From JBOGEN01 sp050743265 (GTDB lineage Bacteria; Actinomycetota; Actinomycetes; JBOGEN01): 23,414 nucleotides of DNA. Shown piece after piece: positions 1 to 6,389 of the stretch. The notes below the pieces were generated by a model, which saw only the letters and a program-made list of their open reading frames with translations, made no database searches and was not told the origin of the DNA. The position numbers and the translations under genes were made by a program. The stretch lies in assembly GCA_050743265.1 (NCBI GenBank), contig JBOGEN010000026.1, positions 1-23,414 on the forward strand, given 5' to 3'. Numbering within the stretch: the first letter of the stretch is position 1; each line of letters starts with the position of its first letter.

Positions 1-123
1 AGTCCGGTCAGCGTTGACGACGCCCAGCCGCGGTCTCCCCTTTCCTCCAGCGTGTTCGTCGCCCTTTAGCGCATGTTCCGCGCCTGCCTCTTTCACACAA
101 CACTTTTCGGAGGGACATGCGAT

Positions 124-483
124 TCAAATCGTGCACGGGTGGTCGGTCACTGCAGCGGGGATGCCCTTGCCGCCGGCCAGGCCGCACATCACCACGTGCC
201 AGCCGTCGCCCTTGTACTCGCGGTTACAGGACGGGCACACCGCCGCGCGGCGGTTGCCGCAGCGCACATAGGTGTAGCCGTCCAGCTCGTCGGCGGAGGC
301 GTAGGACTCACCGACCTGACCAGTCCTGGTGTTGACCACCGCCGTCGAGCCGACCAGGCGCACGGGGCGCGCGCAGCCACGGGCACGGCGCTCGGCCGAG
401 TCCAGACCCGCCTGCCCGAAGGCAAACCGAGCCTCGGCCAGCGATCTGCCCGCCGGCTCCGCGGTGGCTGTCGCGGTGGACAT
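124..483 (-). pseudogene. Truncated RepSA-type replication initiator (N-terminal fragment)
   Basis: About 117 codons of a replication initiator of the kind carried by actinomycete integrative and conjugative elements (RepSA of pSAM2-like elements). Family-typical blocks are FAFGQAGLDSAERRARGCAR near the start, then RLVGST, then CGNRRAAVCPSCNREYKGD with its cysteine cluster, then the AGGKG block. Members of this family normally continue for several hundred more residues with the rolling-circle catalytic region. Here the reading frame ends at HPCTI directly before the point where the family usually enters its TLTAPSFG region, so the catalytic part is missing. The last family-like codon lies near position 130; the DNA at 1-123 is unrelated and I recognise nothing in it. 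The start is the ATG at 481-483. The family call is from remembered conserved motifs; loss of function is inferred from the truncation. Confidence 0.8.
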
Positions 484-795
484 GGCGCCAACAATGACAC
501 GCTTGTAAGAGAGCCGATCCGGCGCAAAAGCGGGGCATCATGTCCCGTTGTTTGCCGCTGGATCCCGCGAGTTCCGACGGTTCACCGCCGTTTGGCAGCC
601 AGCCTCTCAGCCGGTATATCAAATCGTTGTCTCTGGCCCGCCTGTGGCGCACCTTCGACGCGCCGAGGGGCGCCAACGGACGGGCCGCCAGGTGAGGACG
701 GTGCCCGCTGGGCGAGCGACTTCGGCAGCGCCTGGTGCACTTCCCGGGCACCCGTGGTTTGCCTCCGGGACTTCGGGTCAGTACGGTGGACTGCA
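484..795. other. Gene-free spacer between rep relic and sulfur cluster
   Basis: No reading frame here has convincing coding character or a ribosome-binding site. It separates the divergently oriented rep relic and the repressor gene, so it should contain both 5' regions. I see no confident -10/-35 pair. The only clear element is the palindrome at its right edge. Confidence 0.5.
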
Positions 796-809
796 TACCC
801 CCCCGGGTA
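796..809. promoter_or_regulatory. CstR/CsoR-type operator upstream of the repressor gene
   Basis: An inverted repeat TACCC-CCCC-GGGTA ends 16 bases before the repressor ATG. CsoR/CstR-family repressors bind GC-rich palindromes flanked by TA steps, of the general form ATACCC..GGGTAT. The identical arms and identical 4-base spacing recur at 1885-1898 before the MBL-rhodanese gene. This makes a chance match unlikely and suggests autoregulation of the repressor together with control of the downstream enzyme. Confidence 0.75.
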
Positions 810-825
810 CTGCAAAGGAGTGCGC

Positions 826-1092
826 ATGGACGTGGAAGTGGAACAGCTGAGGGACGTCGTTGGACGCCTGAAGCGTGTGCAGGGCCAGATCGGCGGTGTC
901 ATCAAGATGATCGAGGACGGACGCGACTGCTCCGATGTGGTCACGCAGCTGTCTGCGGCGGCTAGGGCCCTGGACCGCGCCGGCTTCAAGATCATCGCCA
1001 CCGGCATGCGCCAGTGCATGGTCGAGACCGACGAGGGCGCCCGCCAGATCAACCAGCAGGAACTGGAACGGCTGTTCCTCTCCCTCGCCTGA
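826..1092 (+). CDS. CsoR/RcnR/FrmR-family repressor, CstR-like persulfide sensor
   Basis: An 88-residue all-helical repressor of the CsoR/RcnR/FrmR family, full length. The family hallmark LKRVQGQIGGVIKMIEDGRDC is spread over residues 15-35. Two cysteines, C35 and C64, are present, but the histidine that lies four residues before the second cysteine in copper-sensing CsoR is replaced by glycine (G60). A Cys-Cys pair without the copper-ligand His is the pattern of CstR, which senses persulfides by forming sulfur bridges between the two cysteines and then releases DNA. The ATG at 826 is chosen because AAAGGAG lies at 814-820; longer frames upstream lack such a site. It heads a cluster of rhodanese and MBL sulfur enzymes, which fits a persulfide rather than a metal signal. 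Family assignment is firm; the inducer is inferred. Confidence 0.88.
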   Translation: MDVEVEQLRDVVGRLKRVQGQIGGVIKMIEDGRDCSDVVTQLSAAARALDRAGFKIIATGMRQCMVETDEGARQINQQELERLFLSLA

Positions 1093-1117
1093 GGCCTGAA
1101 CGCCCACAGGAGGCCAC

Positions 1118-1513
1118 ATGCAGTACGAACGCAGCGCGGCCCTGAACCTTCCTTACGCCGAGGCCGTCGCCAAGGTAAGGGAGTTGCTCAGCGAGCAAGG
1201 GTTCGGCGTGCTCAGTGAGATCGACGTGAGGGCCACGCTGAAGCAAAAGCGTGGCGTGGAGATCGAGGACTACGTCATCCTCGGCGCCTGCAACCCCGAC
1301 CTCGCGCACAGGGCCCTCGACGTCGACCGCAGCATAGGCGTGTTGCTGCCCTGCAATGTGGTGGTCAGCGCTGACGGTGACCGGTCGAAGGTGCAGATCC
1401 TCGACCCGCAGACCATGTCGGGCCTCACCGGGCTGGCCGAGCTGCAGCCGGTGGCCGACGAGGCGGCCGAACGGCTGCAGGCGGTGCTGGACAACCTGGA
1501 CAGCCTGTCTTGA
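1118..1513 (+). CDS. DUF302-family protein
   Basis: A 131-residue soluble protein of the DUF302 type. The N-terminal half shows the family pattern: YAEAVAKVRELLSEQGFGVLSEID followed within a few residues by an ATLKQK segment. The middle shows ILGACNPDLAHRAL and then GVLLPCNVVV, the usual Cys-Asn-Pro and Leu-Pro-Cys-Asn motifs. No signal peptide or membrane helix is visible. The biochemical role of DUF302 proteins is not established; they recur in sulfur-stress and redox gene clusters. The ATG at 1118 is 25 bases after the repressor stop with AGGAGG at 1108-1113, so it is probably co-transcribed with the repressor. Two conserved cysteines would allow a sulfur-carrier or thiol role, but that is speculation. 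Confidence 0.85.
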   Translation: MQYERSAALNLPYAEAVAKVRELLSEQGFGVLSEIDVRATLKQKRGVEIEDYVILGACNPDLAHRALDVDRSIGVLLPCNVVVSADGDRSKVQILDPQTMSGLTGLAELQPVADEAAERLQAVLDNLDSLS

Positions 1514-1538
1514 ACCTCGCGGTAAGGAGGAGCACAGC

Positions 1539-1832
1539 TTGGACCCCCGTGCAACGTATGAGCGTCGCAGCGAGCTGCAGATCCTCGATGTGCGCGAGCC
1601 CGATGAGTGGGCCGAGGGTCACATCCCCGACGCCGTGCACATCCCGATGGACCAGGTCCCCGAGCGCCTCGACGAGCTCGACCGCGACCGTCCCGTGGTT
1701 GCCGTGTGCCGCAGCGGCCGGCGCAGCGGCGAGGTCGTCGACTACCTGAGCCGCCTGGGGATCTCGGCGGAGAACATGCCGGGCGGCATGGTGCAGTGGG
1801 CCGATCAGGGCCTGCCGATCAAACGGCCGTAG
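1539..1832 (+). CDS. Single-domain rhodanese (thiosulfate/persulfide sulfurtransferase)
   Basis: A 97-residue single-domain rhodanese, the usual length for this class (GlpE/PspE-like). It shows LDVREPDEWAEGHIPDAVHI at residues 16-35 and the active-site loop CRSGRRS with the persulfide-carrying cysteine C57, then the family-typical MPGGMVQW near the C-terminus. It would move sulfane sulfur between thiols in the cytosol, for example between the substrate pool and the downstream MBL protein. The start is taken as TTG at 1539 because TAAGGAGG lies at 1523-1530; the nearby ATG at 1558 is in another frame and frames further upstream run through the DUF302 gene. It is separated from the DUF302 stop by 25 bases, consistent with one operon. 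A short spacer with its own operator follows. Confidence 0.9.
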   Translation: MDPRATYERRSELQILDVREPDEWAEGHIPDAVHIPMDQVPERLDELDRDRPVVAVCRSGRRSGEVVDYLSRLGISAENMPGGMVQWADQGLPIKRP

Positions 1833-1884
1833 CAGGGCCCCTCGCTTGTGAAGTCCGCAGAGATGACCACGAAGAATCGACAGA

Positions 1885-1898
1885 TACCCTACGGGGTA
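1885..1898. promoter_or_regulatory. Second CstR/CsoR-type operator, before the MBL-rhodanese gene
   Basis: TACCC-TACG-GGGTA: the same 5-base arms and 4-base spacer as at 796-809, here ending 11 bases before the ATG at 1910. It lies inside the cluster, so the MBL-rhodanese gene probably has its own repressor-controlled promoter as well as possible read-through. Confidence 0.75.
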
Positions 1899-1909
1899 GG
1901 GAAGGAAGC

Positions 1910-3259
1910 ATGGTACGCGTCGAGATCATCGAGACCTCTGGACTGGGCGACCGCAGCTATCTCGCCACCGACGGTGAGACCGCGGTCGTGGTCGACTCGC
2001 AGCGCGACATCGACCGTGTCCTGGCAGTGCTGGACAAGCACGGGGTCGGAGTGGCTTACGTGTTGGAGACCCACATCCACAACGACTACGTCACCGGCGG
2101 GCTGGAGCTGGCTCGGTGCGCGGGTGCCGAGTACGTCGTGTCGGCCGACGACGAGGTGTCGTTCGACCGGACGCCGATCCGCGACGGCGACGTGCTCACC
2201 GCGGGCGGCATGCGGGTCCGTGCTCTGCACACACCGGGGCACACGTTCAACCACCTGTCGTATGTGCTCGAGGATGCCGACGGCACCGCTGAGGCGGTCT
2301 TCACCGGTGGGTCGATGCTGTTCGGCACCAGCGGGCGCACCGACCTGCTGGGGTCGGAGCACACCGACACACTGACCCGCAAGCAGTTCTCGTCTCTGCG
2401 GTGCCTGGCCGCGGAACTTCCGACGCAAACCAAGGTGTACCCCACGCACGGGTTCGGCAGCTTCTGCTCGGCCACCCCGGCCACCGGGGATGCCTCCACC
2501 ATCGCCGACGAGAGGAAGAACAACCCGGCGCTGACCCTGCAGGAGCAGGACTACGTCGACCACCTGCTCTCGGGCCTTGACGTCTATCCGGCCTACTACG
2601 AGCGGATGGCCCCTATCAACCGGCAGGGCCCCGAGCCGGTGGACCTGTCCTTACCCGAGAGGGCCGACCCCGCCGAGCTGGGAAGGCGCATCAAGGCCGG
2701 CGAGTGGGTCGTTGACCTACGTGAACGCACCGCCTTCGCGGCCGGGCACCTGGCCGGCTCGCTGGGGTTCGAGCTGTCGACCAACTTCGTCACCTACCTC
2801 GGCTGGCTGTACCGATGGGGCACCCCGCTGACGCTGATCGGTCACTCGATGGACCAGATCACCGAGGCCAAGCGCGAGCTGGTGCGAATCGGCATCGACT
2901 CCCTCGCCGGTGTTGCCGCAGGCGACATCCAGGCTTTAGCGGACGGCGGCGAGGTGCGCTCCTACCCGGTCAGCGACTTCGCCGGCCTGGCCAAGACACG
3001 CACCGAGCGCGACGTTCACGTGCTCGACGCACGCCGCAACGATGAACGTGCCCGAGGCGGCGTCCAGGATTCCCAGCACATCCCCGTGCACGAGCTGTTC
3101 GACCGCGTCGATGAGGTGCCCGACGGCGAGGTCTGGGTCTACTGCGGATCCGGCTACCGCGCCTCCATCGCCGCGTCGGTGCTGGACCGTCCCGACCGGC
3201 AGGTAGTGCTCATCAACGACGCCTACGACTCGTCCAAGGAAGCCGGGCTGGAGCGGTAG
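1910..3259 (+). CDS. MBL-fold protein fused to two rhodanese domains (CstB/persulfide-dioxygenase-like)
   Basis: A 449-residue fusion. Residues 1 to about 240 form an ETHE1-like metallo-beta-lactamase domain: HIHNDY (H55, H57, D59), HTPGHT (H111) and PTHGFGSFC (H180). Residues 250-340 form a rhodanese-like domain with no active-site cysteine (GHSMDQ at the loop). Residues 350-449 form a second rhodanese with an intact loop CGSGYRAS (C412). This layout matches CstB, which oxidises persulfide to sulfite and transfers sulfur to thiosulfate. Two canonical MBL positions differ: HxHxDH reads HxHxDY, and the usual FTGD aspartate, an iron ligand in ETHE1, is glycine (G134, FTGG). I recall the same variants in actinobacterial relatives, so this may be a subfamily with a different metal site rather than decay. 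Start chosen from GAAGGAAG just before ATG 1910. Confidence 0.88.
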   Translation: MVRVEIIETSGLGDRSYLATDGETAVVVDSQRDIDRVLAVLDKHGVGVAYVLETHIHNDYVTGGLELARCAGAEYVVSADDEVSFDRTPIRDGDVLTAGGMRVRALHTPGHTFNHLSYVLEDADGTAEAVFTGGSMLFGTSGRTDLLGSEHTDTLTRKQFSSLRCLAAELPTQTKVYPTHGFGSFCSATPATGDASTIADERKNNPALTLQEQDYVDHLLSGLDVYPAYYERMAPINRQGPEPVDLSLPERADPAELGRRIKAGEWVVDLRERTAFAAGHLAGSLGFELSTNFVTYLGWLYRWGTPLTLIGHSMDQITEAKRELVRIGIDSLAGVAAGDIQALADGGEVRSYPVSDFAGLAKTRTERDVHVLDARRNDERARGGVQDSQHIPVHELFDRVDEVPDGEVWVYCGSGYRASIAASVLDRPDRQVVLINDAYDSSKEAGLER

Positions 3260-3345
3260 CACCCAAGGACTGGCGGTGCGGGCTGTCCGTCGGCGCCGCA
3301 TCCCCGTCTGGGCATACCGATTCCCACAGACCCTCAGGAGAACAC

Positions 3346-3432
3346 GTGAGCACCAAGATCTCGAATCCCGTGGACGCTGCCACGGTGCGCCAGTGGTTGG
3401 AAAACCGGCTCTTCATCAGCAAGCGTGGGTGA
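3346..3432 (+). pseudogene. 5' end of a further gene (probable rhodanese) cut by the insertion sequence
   Basis: AGGAG at 3336-3340 precedes a GTG at 3346 that opens a 28-codon frame. The first 20 or so residues (NPVDAATVRQWLEN region) look like the start of a rhodanese-domain protein, where such a lead-in helix is normally followed by a strand reading like VLIDVREP. Instead the frame runs into the left inverted repeat of the insertion sequence at 3407 and stops at 3430-3432. The rest of the gene is not found on the far side of the element. The reading frame, start signal and truncation are seen directly; the rhodanese identity rests on a short match and on operon context. Confidence 0.6.
3407..3428 (+). 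repeat. Left inverted repeat of the ISL3 element
   Basis: It begins GGCTCTTC and matches the right end at about 15 of 22 positions. It disrupts the short frame that starts at 3346. Confidence 0.75.
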
Positions 3433-3527
3433 CCGGGCCGCGACACGCCTCGGTGGTTGAGGGGTGAGAGGGGCCTGGGGCCTCACGATCCGTGAACGAC
3501 CAAGAACGCGGATCGAGGAGACCCCAG

Positions 3528-4847
3528 GTGGAAGAAGACGCTACCGGCCCTCGTCCGGCCTCGGCGGTGATGCTGGGCCTGGACGGGTTCGTCGTCACAG
3601 CGGCCGGCGAGTACGGCGGCGAGCTCGAGCTGCTCGTCGAGACGATGCAAGCCACGACCGGCTGCCCGGACTGTGGTGTGGTGGCTCGGCCGCACGGGCG
3701 GCGTGCGCATGTGGTGCGCGATGTGCCGGCCGGCGGGCGGCCGGTGGTGCTGGTGTGGAACAAGCGGATCTGGCGGTGTGCCGAGCCAGCCTGTGCGCGG
3801 CGGACGTGGTCGGAGACCAGCCCGGCGGTGCGCCCGAGGGCGGCGCTGACCGAACGCGCCCGGTGGTGGGCCTGCCGGCGGGTCGGCGAGCAGGAGGCAA
3901 CCGTCGAGCAGGTGCGCCGCGAGCTGGGCGTGGGCTGGAACACCGTCATGCGCGCGGTGGACGAGCACGGCCGACCTCTGGTTGATGACCCGCACCGTCT
4001 GCAGGGTGTGCGCGGGCTCGGGGTCGACGAGCACGCATGGCAGCGGGCTGCCCGCAAGCGGCGGACCCAGTTCGCCACCGGCATCGTCGACCTGTCCCCA
4101 GGACGGCCCCCACGGCTGCTCGACGTCGTGCCCGGCCGCTCCGGCACGGTCTACGCGGCCTGGATCGCCGAGCGTGAGCCCGACTGGCGCGCGCAGGTGC
4201 GGGTGGCCGCCCTGGACCCGTTCCGCGGGTATGCGGTCGCGCTGCGCACCGAGCTGCCCGAGGCGACCCGGGTGCTCGACGCGTTTCACGTAGTCAAGCT
4301 GGCCAACACGTGCGTGGACGAGGTGCGCCGCCGGGTGCAGCAGGAGACCCTGCACCGACGCGGACACAAACACGACCCGCTCTACGAGGTACGCCGGCTG
4401 CTGCGCCGCGGGGCCGAGCACCTCACCGACCGGGCCCGGCTCGAGGCCGCGCTGCAGGCCGGCGACCCCGACTACGAGGTCACCATCGCCTGGCAGGCAG
4501 CACAACGCCTGCGCGCGGTCTACCACGCCCCGAACGCAGACGAGGGGCGCCGACGTGCCCGCTGGGCACTCGAGTCGCTGCCCAGCTGCCCGATCCCCGA
4601 AGTGGCCCGTCTCGGGCGCACCCTGCGCTCCTGGCGAACCGAGTTCCTCACCTACTTCGACACCGACGGAGCCTCGAACGGGCCCACCGAGGCGGTCAAC
4701 CTACTCATCGAGAAGACCCGCCGCCTCGGCCACGGGTTCAGGAACTGGTCCAACTACAGACTGCGACTACTGCTTGCCTGCGGCCTCGACTGGAAGACAC
4801 CCTTGACACCACGGATCAGAAGCCGCCGTCCAAGGTTCGTGGCGTAG
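3528..4847 (+). CDS. ISL3-family transposase
   Basis: A full-length transposase, 439 residues from this start. An N-terminal zinc-finger-like set of cysteines (C46, C49, C84, C89) is followed by a helix-turn-helix region at about 122-146. The DDE catalytic triad is readable as GVDEHAW (D167), ALDPFRGY (D230) and GPTEAVN (E388), followed by the family signature KTRRLGHGFRNWSNYR. It catalyses transposition of the surrounding element. GTG 3528 is preferred because GAGGAG lies at 3515-3520; an in-frame GTG at 3492 would add 12 residues but has no comparable site. No frameshift or missing catalytic residue is seen, so it may be active. Its stop overlaps the right inverted repeat. Confidence 0.93.
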   Translation: MEEDATGPRPASAVMLGLDGFVVTAAGEYGGELELLVETMQATTGCPDCGVVARPHGRRAHVVRDVPAGGRPVVLVWNKRIWRCAEPACARRTWSETSPAVRPRAALTERARWWACRRVGEQEATVEQVRRELGVGWNTVMRAVDEHGRPLVDDPHRLQGVRGLGVDEHAWQRAARKRRTQFATGIVDLSPGRPPRLLDVVPGRSGTVYAAWIAEREPDWRAQVRVAALDPFRGYAVALRTELPEATRVLDAFHVVKLANTCVDEVRRRVQQETLHRRGHKHDPLYEVRRLLRRGAEHLTDRARLEAALQAGDPDYEVTIAWQAAQRLRAVYHAPNADEGRRRARWALESLPSCPIPEVARLGRTLRSWRTEFLTYFDTDGASNGPTEAVNLLIEKTRRLGHGFRNWSNYRLRLLLACGLDWKTPLTPRIRSRRPRFVA

Positions 4848-4851
4848 AGCC
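4830..4851 (-). repeat. Right inverted repeat of the ISL3 element
   Basis: On the minus strand it begins GGCTCTAC. The transposase stop codon TAG at 4845-4847 lies inside it. Confidence 0.7.
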
Positions 4852-5090
4852 ACCAACAGGGTCTGCGGGGGAACTGGCTCGCGATCATGGGCGAACGACA
4901 CGACTTCCCCCGGGTCTCGAAGGTCCATCACGCGCCGCTGCTGGCGCCGCCCTCGACTCGCATCTTGCGTGTCATGTACGTGCCTCTATCCGACCGTCGA
5001 GGCGGGCTCCGACGGTCACTCACGGTCAGCACGTCATAGACTGACCTGCAAGAACGCTGGTCATCCTCGTTCGCACATCGACCTTGATCC
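4852..5090. other. Gene-free DNA between the insertion sequence and the attachment core
   Basis: No convincing gene. A 48-codon plus-strand frame from ATG 4888 has no recognisable match and no ribosome-binding site. The continuation of the rhodanese gene interrupted on the left of the insertion sequence is not present here, so sequence has been lost or exchanged. The 5' half of a tRNA-Gly, expected left of the attachment core at an ordinary chromosomal junction, is also absent. Confidence 0.45.
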
Positions 5091-5135
5091 ACTTCCCAAG
5101 CTGAGAGCGAGGGTTCGATTCCTTCACCCGCTCCA
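5091..5135 (+). other. tRNA-Gly(CCC) 3'-half: probable integrase attachment core
   Basis: The segment reads like the 3' half of an actinobacterial tRNA-Gly: anticodon loop TTCCCAA with CCC anticodon, T-arm GAGGGTTCGATTCCTTC, and 3' end ACCCGCTCCA. tRNA-like sequence begins at the anticodon loop; the bases to its left do not form the 5' anticodon stem or any D-arm. Integrative elements of actinomycetes carry such 3'-half copies as attachment sites so that integration restores the tRNA. The T-arm and acceptor together appear one base short, so this copy is probably not part of a functional tRNA. A decayed integrase C-terminus lies immediately to the right and faces this site, the usual int-att arrangement. 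The tRNA identity is from memory of tRNA-Gly sequences, not a scan. Confidence 0.68.
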
Positions 5136-5191
5136 CGTACGAGGCCCGGGTCAGGTGTTGGGTGCTGACCTGGGCCTTGATCGTTTGAGGG

Positions 5192-5452
5192 CCTTGGTGT
5201 ACCTGCGCGCAATGGGCCGCGGGAACCAGGGACCCGACGGCCCGCAGCACCGTCGTCGGGATCGTCGTGCTGCGCCTTCAGGAGTTCATGTGGGCCCCGG
5301 GCTATGGATTGGTCCGCCTTGTCGGTGGCGTGCGGGCAGATGGGAGCGGCCCGCTCGTTGTCGTGGCCCATACGCCGCAGGAGGTCCTAGGCCGCTGCGC
5401 CGGTGGAAGCGGCGAGCATGTTGCCGGTACGCCGGAGGTCACCACCGCACCG
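5192..5452 (-). pseudogene. Decayed C-terminus of a tyrosine integrase
   Basis: Read on the minus strand from 5452, the sequence encodes GDLRRTGNMLAASTGAA, an in-frame TAG at 5386-5388, then DLLRRMGHDNERAAPICPHA, and further on a DDGAAGRRVPG stretch. This matches the C-terminal catalytic region of integrases from actinomycete integrative elements, typically HDLRHTGNTLAASTG, then MGH-NERAAMIYQHAT, then a DDGAAG-rich tail. Three lesions are visible: the HxLRH box is changed to GDLRR, a stop codon interrupts the frame, and the position of the catalytic tyrosine (IYQH) reads ICPH. The N-terminal part is gone; a further in-frame stop lies at 5453-5455 and the next chromosomal gene ends at 5478. 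The end near 5192 is approximate. Homology is recognised from motifs only. Confidence 0.72.
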
Positions 5453-5477
5453 TCAGGTCAGAGCCCCTCGACCGCGG

Positions 5478-6083
5478 TCAGAACCCCTCGGCCTTACGGT
5501 CGATCCGCAGGTGGTAGCGCACCCCGGCCCGCCCGCCCACGAGCGAGGCGACCAGGGTGAACAGCAGGAGGAGCCCGCCGGCGACGAGCCCGCCGATCGC
5601 GACACGGTCGGAGCCGAGCAGGGTGTCCGGGACCTCGACCTGCGCGAGCAGATCGTGGTCGGAGCCGTACATGATGCCGGCACCTGCGAGCAGGCCCGCG
5701 ACCACGAGGCCGATGGCCCAGACGGCGAAGCCCTGCCGTCCCCCGTCGAAGCGCGACATCCGGCCGGCGACGTAACCACCGCAGTAGCACGCGATCGCGA
5801 GGATCACGACGACGAGCGCGGCGCCGGCGATGCCGGCCGTCTCCGGGTTCTGGCGCCACTGCTGCTCCGCGTACCCGGTGAGACCTAGGGCAACGCCCGC
5901 AGCGAGGGCCGCGGCGACGAGGAGCACGGCCACGCCGTTGGCGACGAGCCAGCCGAAGAAGGCCGCGCCGATCTTGAGCCCGCCCGGGCGTCGGTGCTCG
6001 GGGTCGAGGTGGTCGTTCCCCGTGTCGACGACCACCGTGTCGTCGATGCGGGAGACCGCGTCTTGCTCGTACGTCGTGGACAA
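5478..6083 (-). CDS. Four-helix integral membrane protein of unknown function
   Basis: A 201-residue protein with a polar N-terminus of about 35 residues and four predicted membrane segments at roughly 36-67, 83-110, 118-140 and 161-188. The second is followed by a conserved-looking loop CGGYVAGRMSRFDGGRQGFAVW, a pattern I associate with uncharacterised actinobacterial membrane proteins. The start is taken as TTG at 6081-6083 because AGAGGAG lies five bases upstream on this strand; the longer frame to 6383 has no site and the sequence before the TTG looks non-coding. It is the first intact gene right of the decayed integrase and probably belongs to the chromosome. No enzymatic motif is visible. 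Confidence 0.8.
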   Translation of the reverse strand: MSTTYEQDAVSRIDDTVVVDTGNDHLDPEHRRPGGLKIGAAFFGWLVANGVAVLLVAAALAAGVALGLTGYAEQQWRQNPETAGIAGAALVVVILAIACYCGGYVAGRMSRFDGGRQGFAVWAIGLVVAGLLAGAGIMYGSDHDLLAQVEVPDTLLGSDRVAIGGLVAGGLLLLFTLVASLVGGRAGVRYHLRIDRKAEGF

Positions 6084-6389
6084 GGCGACTCCTCTGGAGT
6101 GCCGGTTGGAGCCCCCACCAGTGATCTGGTCGACGGATACCCGGGCCGGGAACCATGGAAACGCTCTCGCCCGGGAGCGCGCACGGCGGGGTGCCGCCCC
6201 AGTGGTCACCCCACGGACGGTGCCAAGGCAGGACCCAAGGCGGATTCCTCGTGTTGGAACGTGAGGACAGCCGCTACGACCAGCAGCGGGAGGACGCCGG
6301 CCGCTGCCGCCATTCCGGCGGCACCGCGTGCCGAGATCATGACCATGCCCGCAAGGAGGGCCCGCGCGGCCCAGGCGAACCATGCGGGG
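6084..6389. other. Spacer between the TIR gene and the membrane-protein gene
   Basis: This follows the TIR stop on the minus strand. One minus-strand frame ending near 6206 is hydrophobic enough to suggest two short membrane helices, but it has no start codon with a ribosome-binding site after the TIR stop. I do not call it a gene. No strong terminator hairpin was seen. Confidence 0.4.

Larger units (their letters stand above)
3407..4851 (+). mobile_element. ISL3-family insertion sequence, complete, 1445 bp
   Basis: The element is bounded by imperfect inverted repeats that begin GGCTCT at both ends: GGCTCTTCATCA at 3407 and, read on the minus strand, GGCTCTACGCCA from 4851. About 15 of the first 22 positions agree. 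GGCTCTTC-type ends are typical of ISL3-family elements, which usually make 8-bp target duplications. The flanking octamers here are GGAAAACC on the left and ACCAACAG on the right and do not match. This suggests that DNA next to the element was deleted or recombined after insertion. One full-length transposase gene lies inside, with its stop codon within the right repeat. Confidence 0.85.

Noticed and set aside
3310..3330. Possible third CstR operator before the truncated gene (GCATACCGATTCCCACAG region)
   Set aside because: Only one half-site-like TACC is present; there is no GGGTA arm at the right distance.
4928..5371. Minus-strand 147-codon frame read as one gene
   Set aside because: It is a composite: the first part is the integrase relic after its stop codon, and the rest is a translation of the tRNA-Gly attachment core and flanking non-coding DNA.
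6206..6370. Hydrophobic minus-strand frame after the TIR stop, possible small membrane protein
   Set aside because: There is no start codon with a ribosome-binding site after the TIR gene, and hydrophobic translations arise easily in this composition. Left open rather than called.
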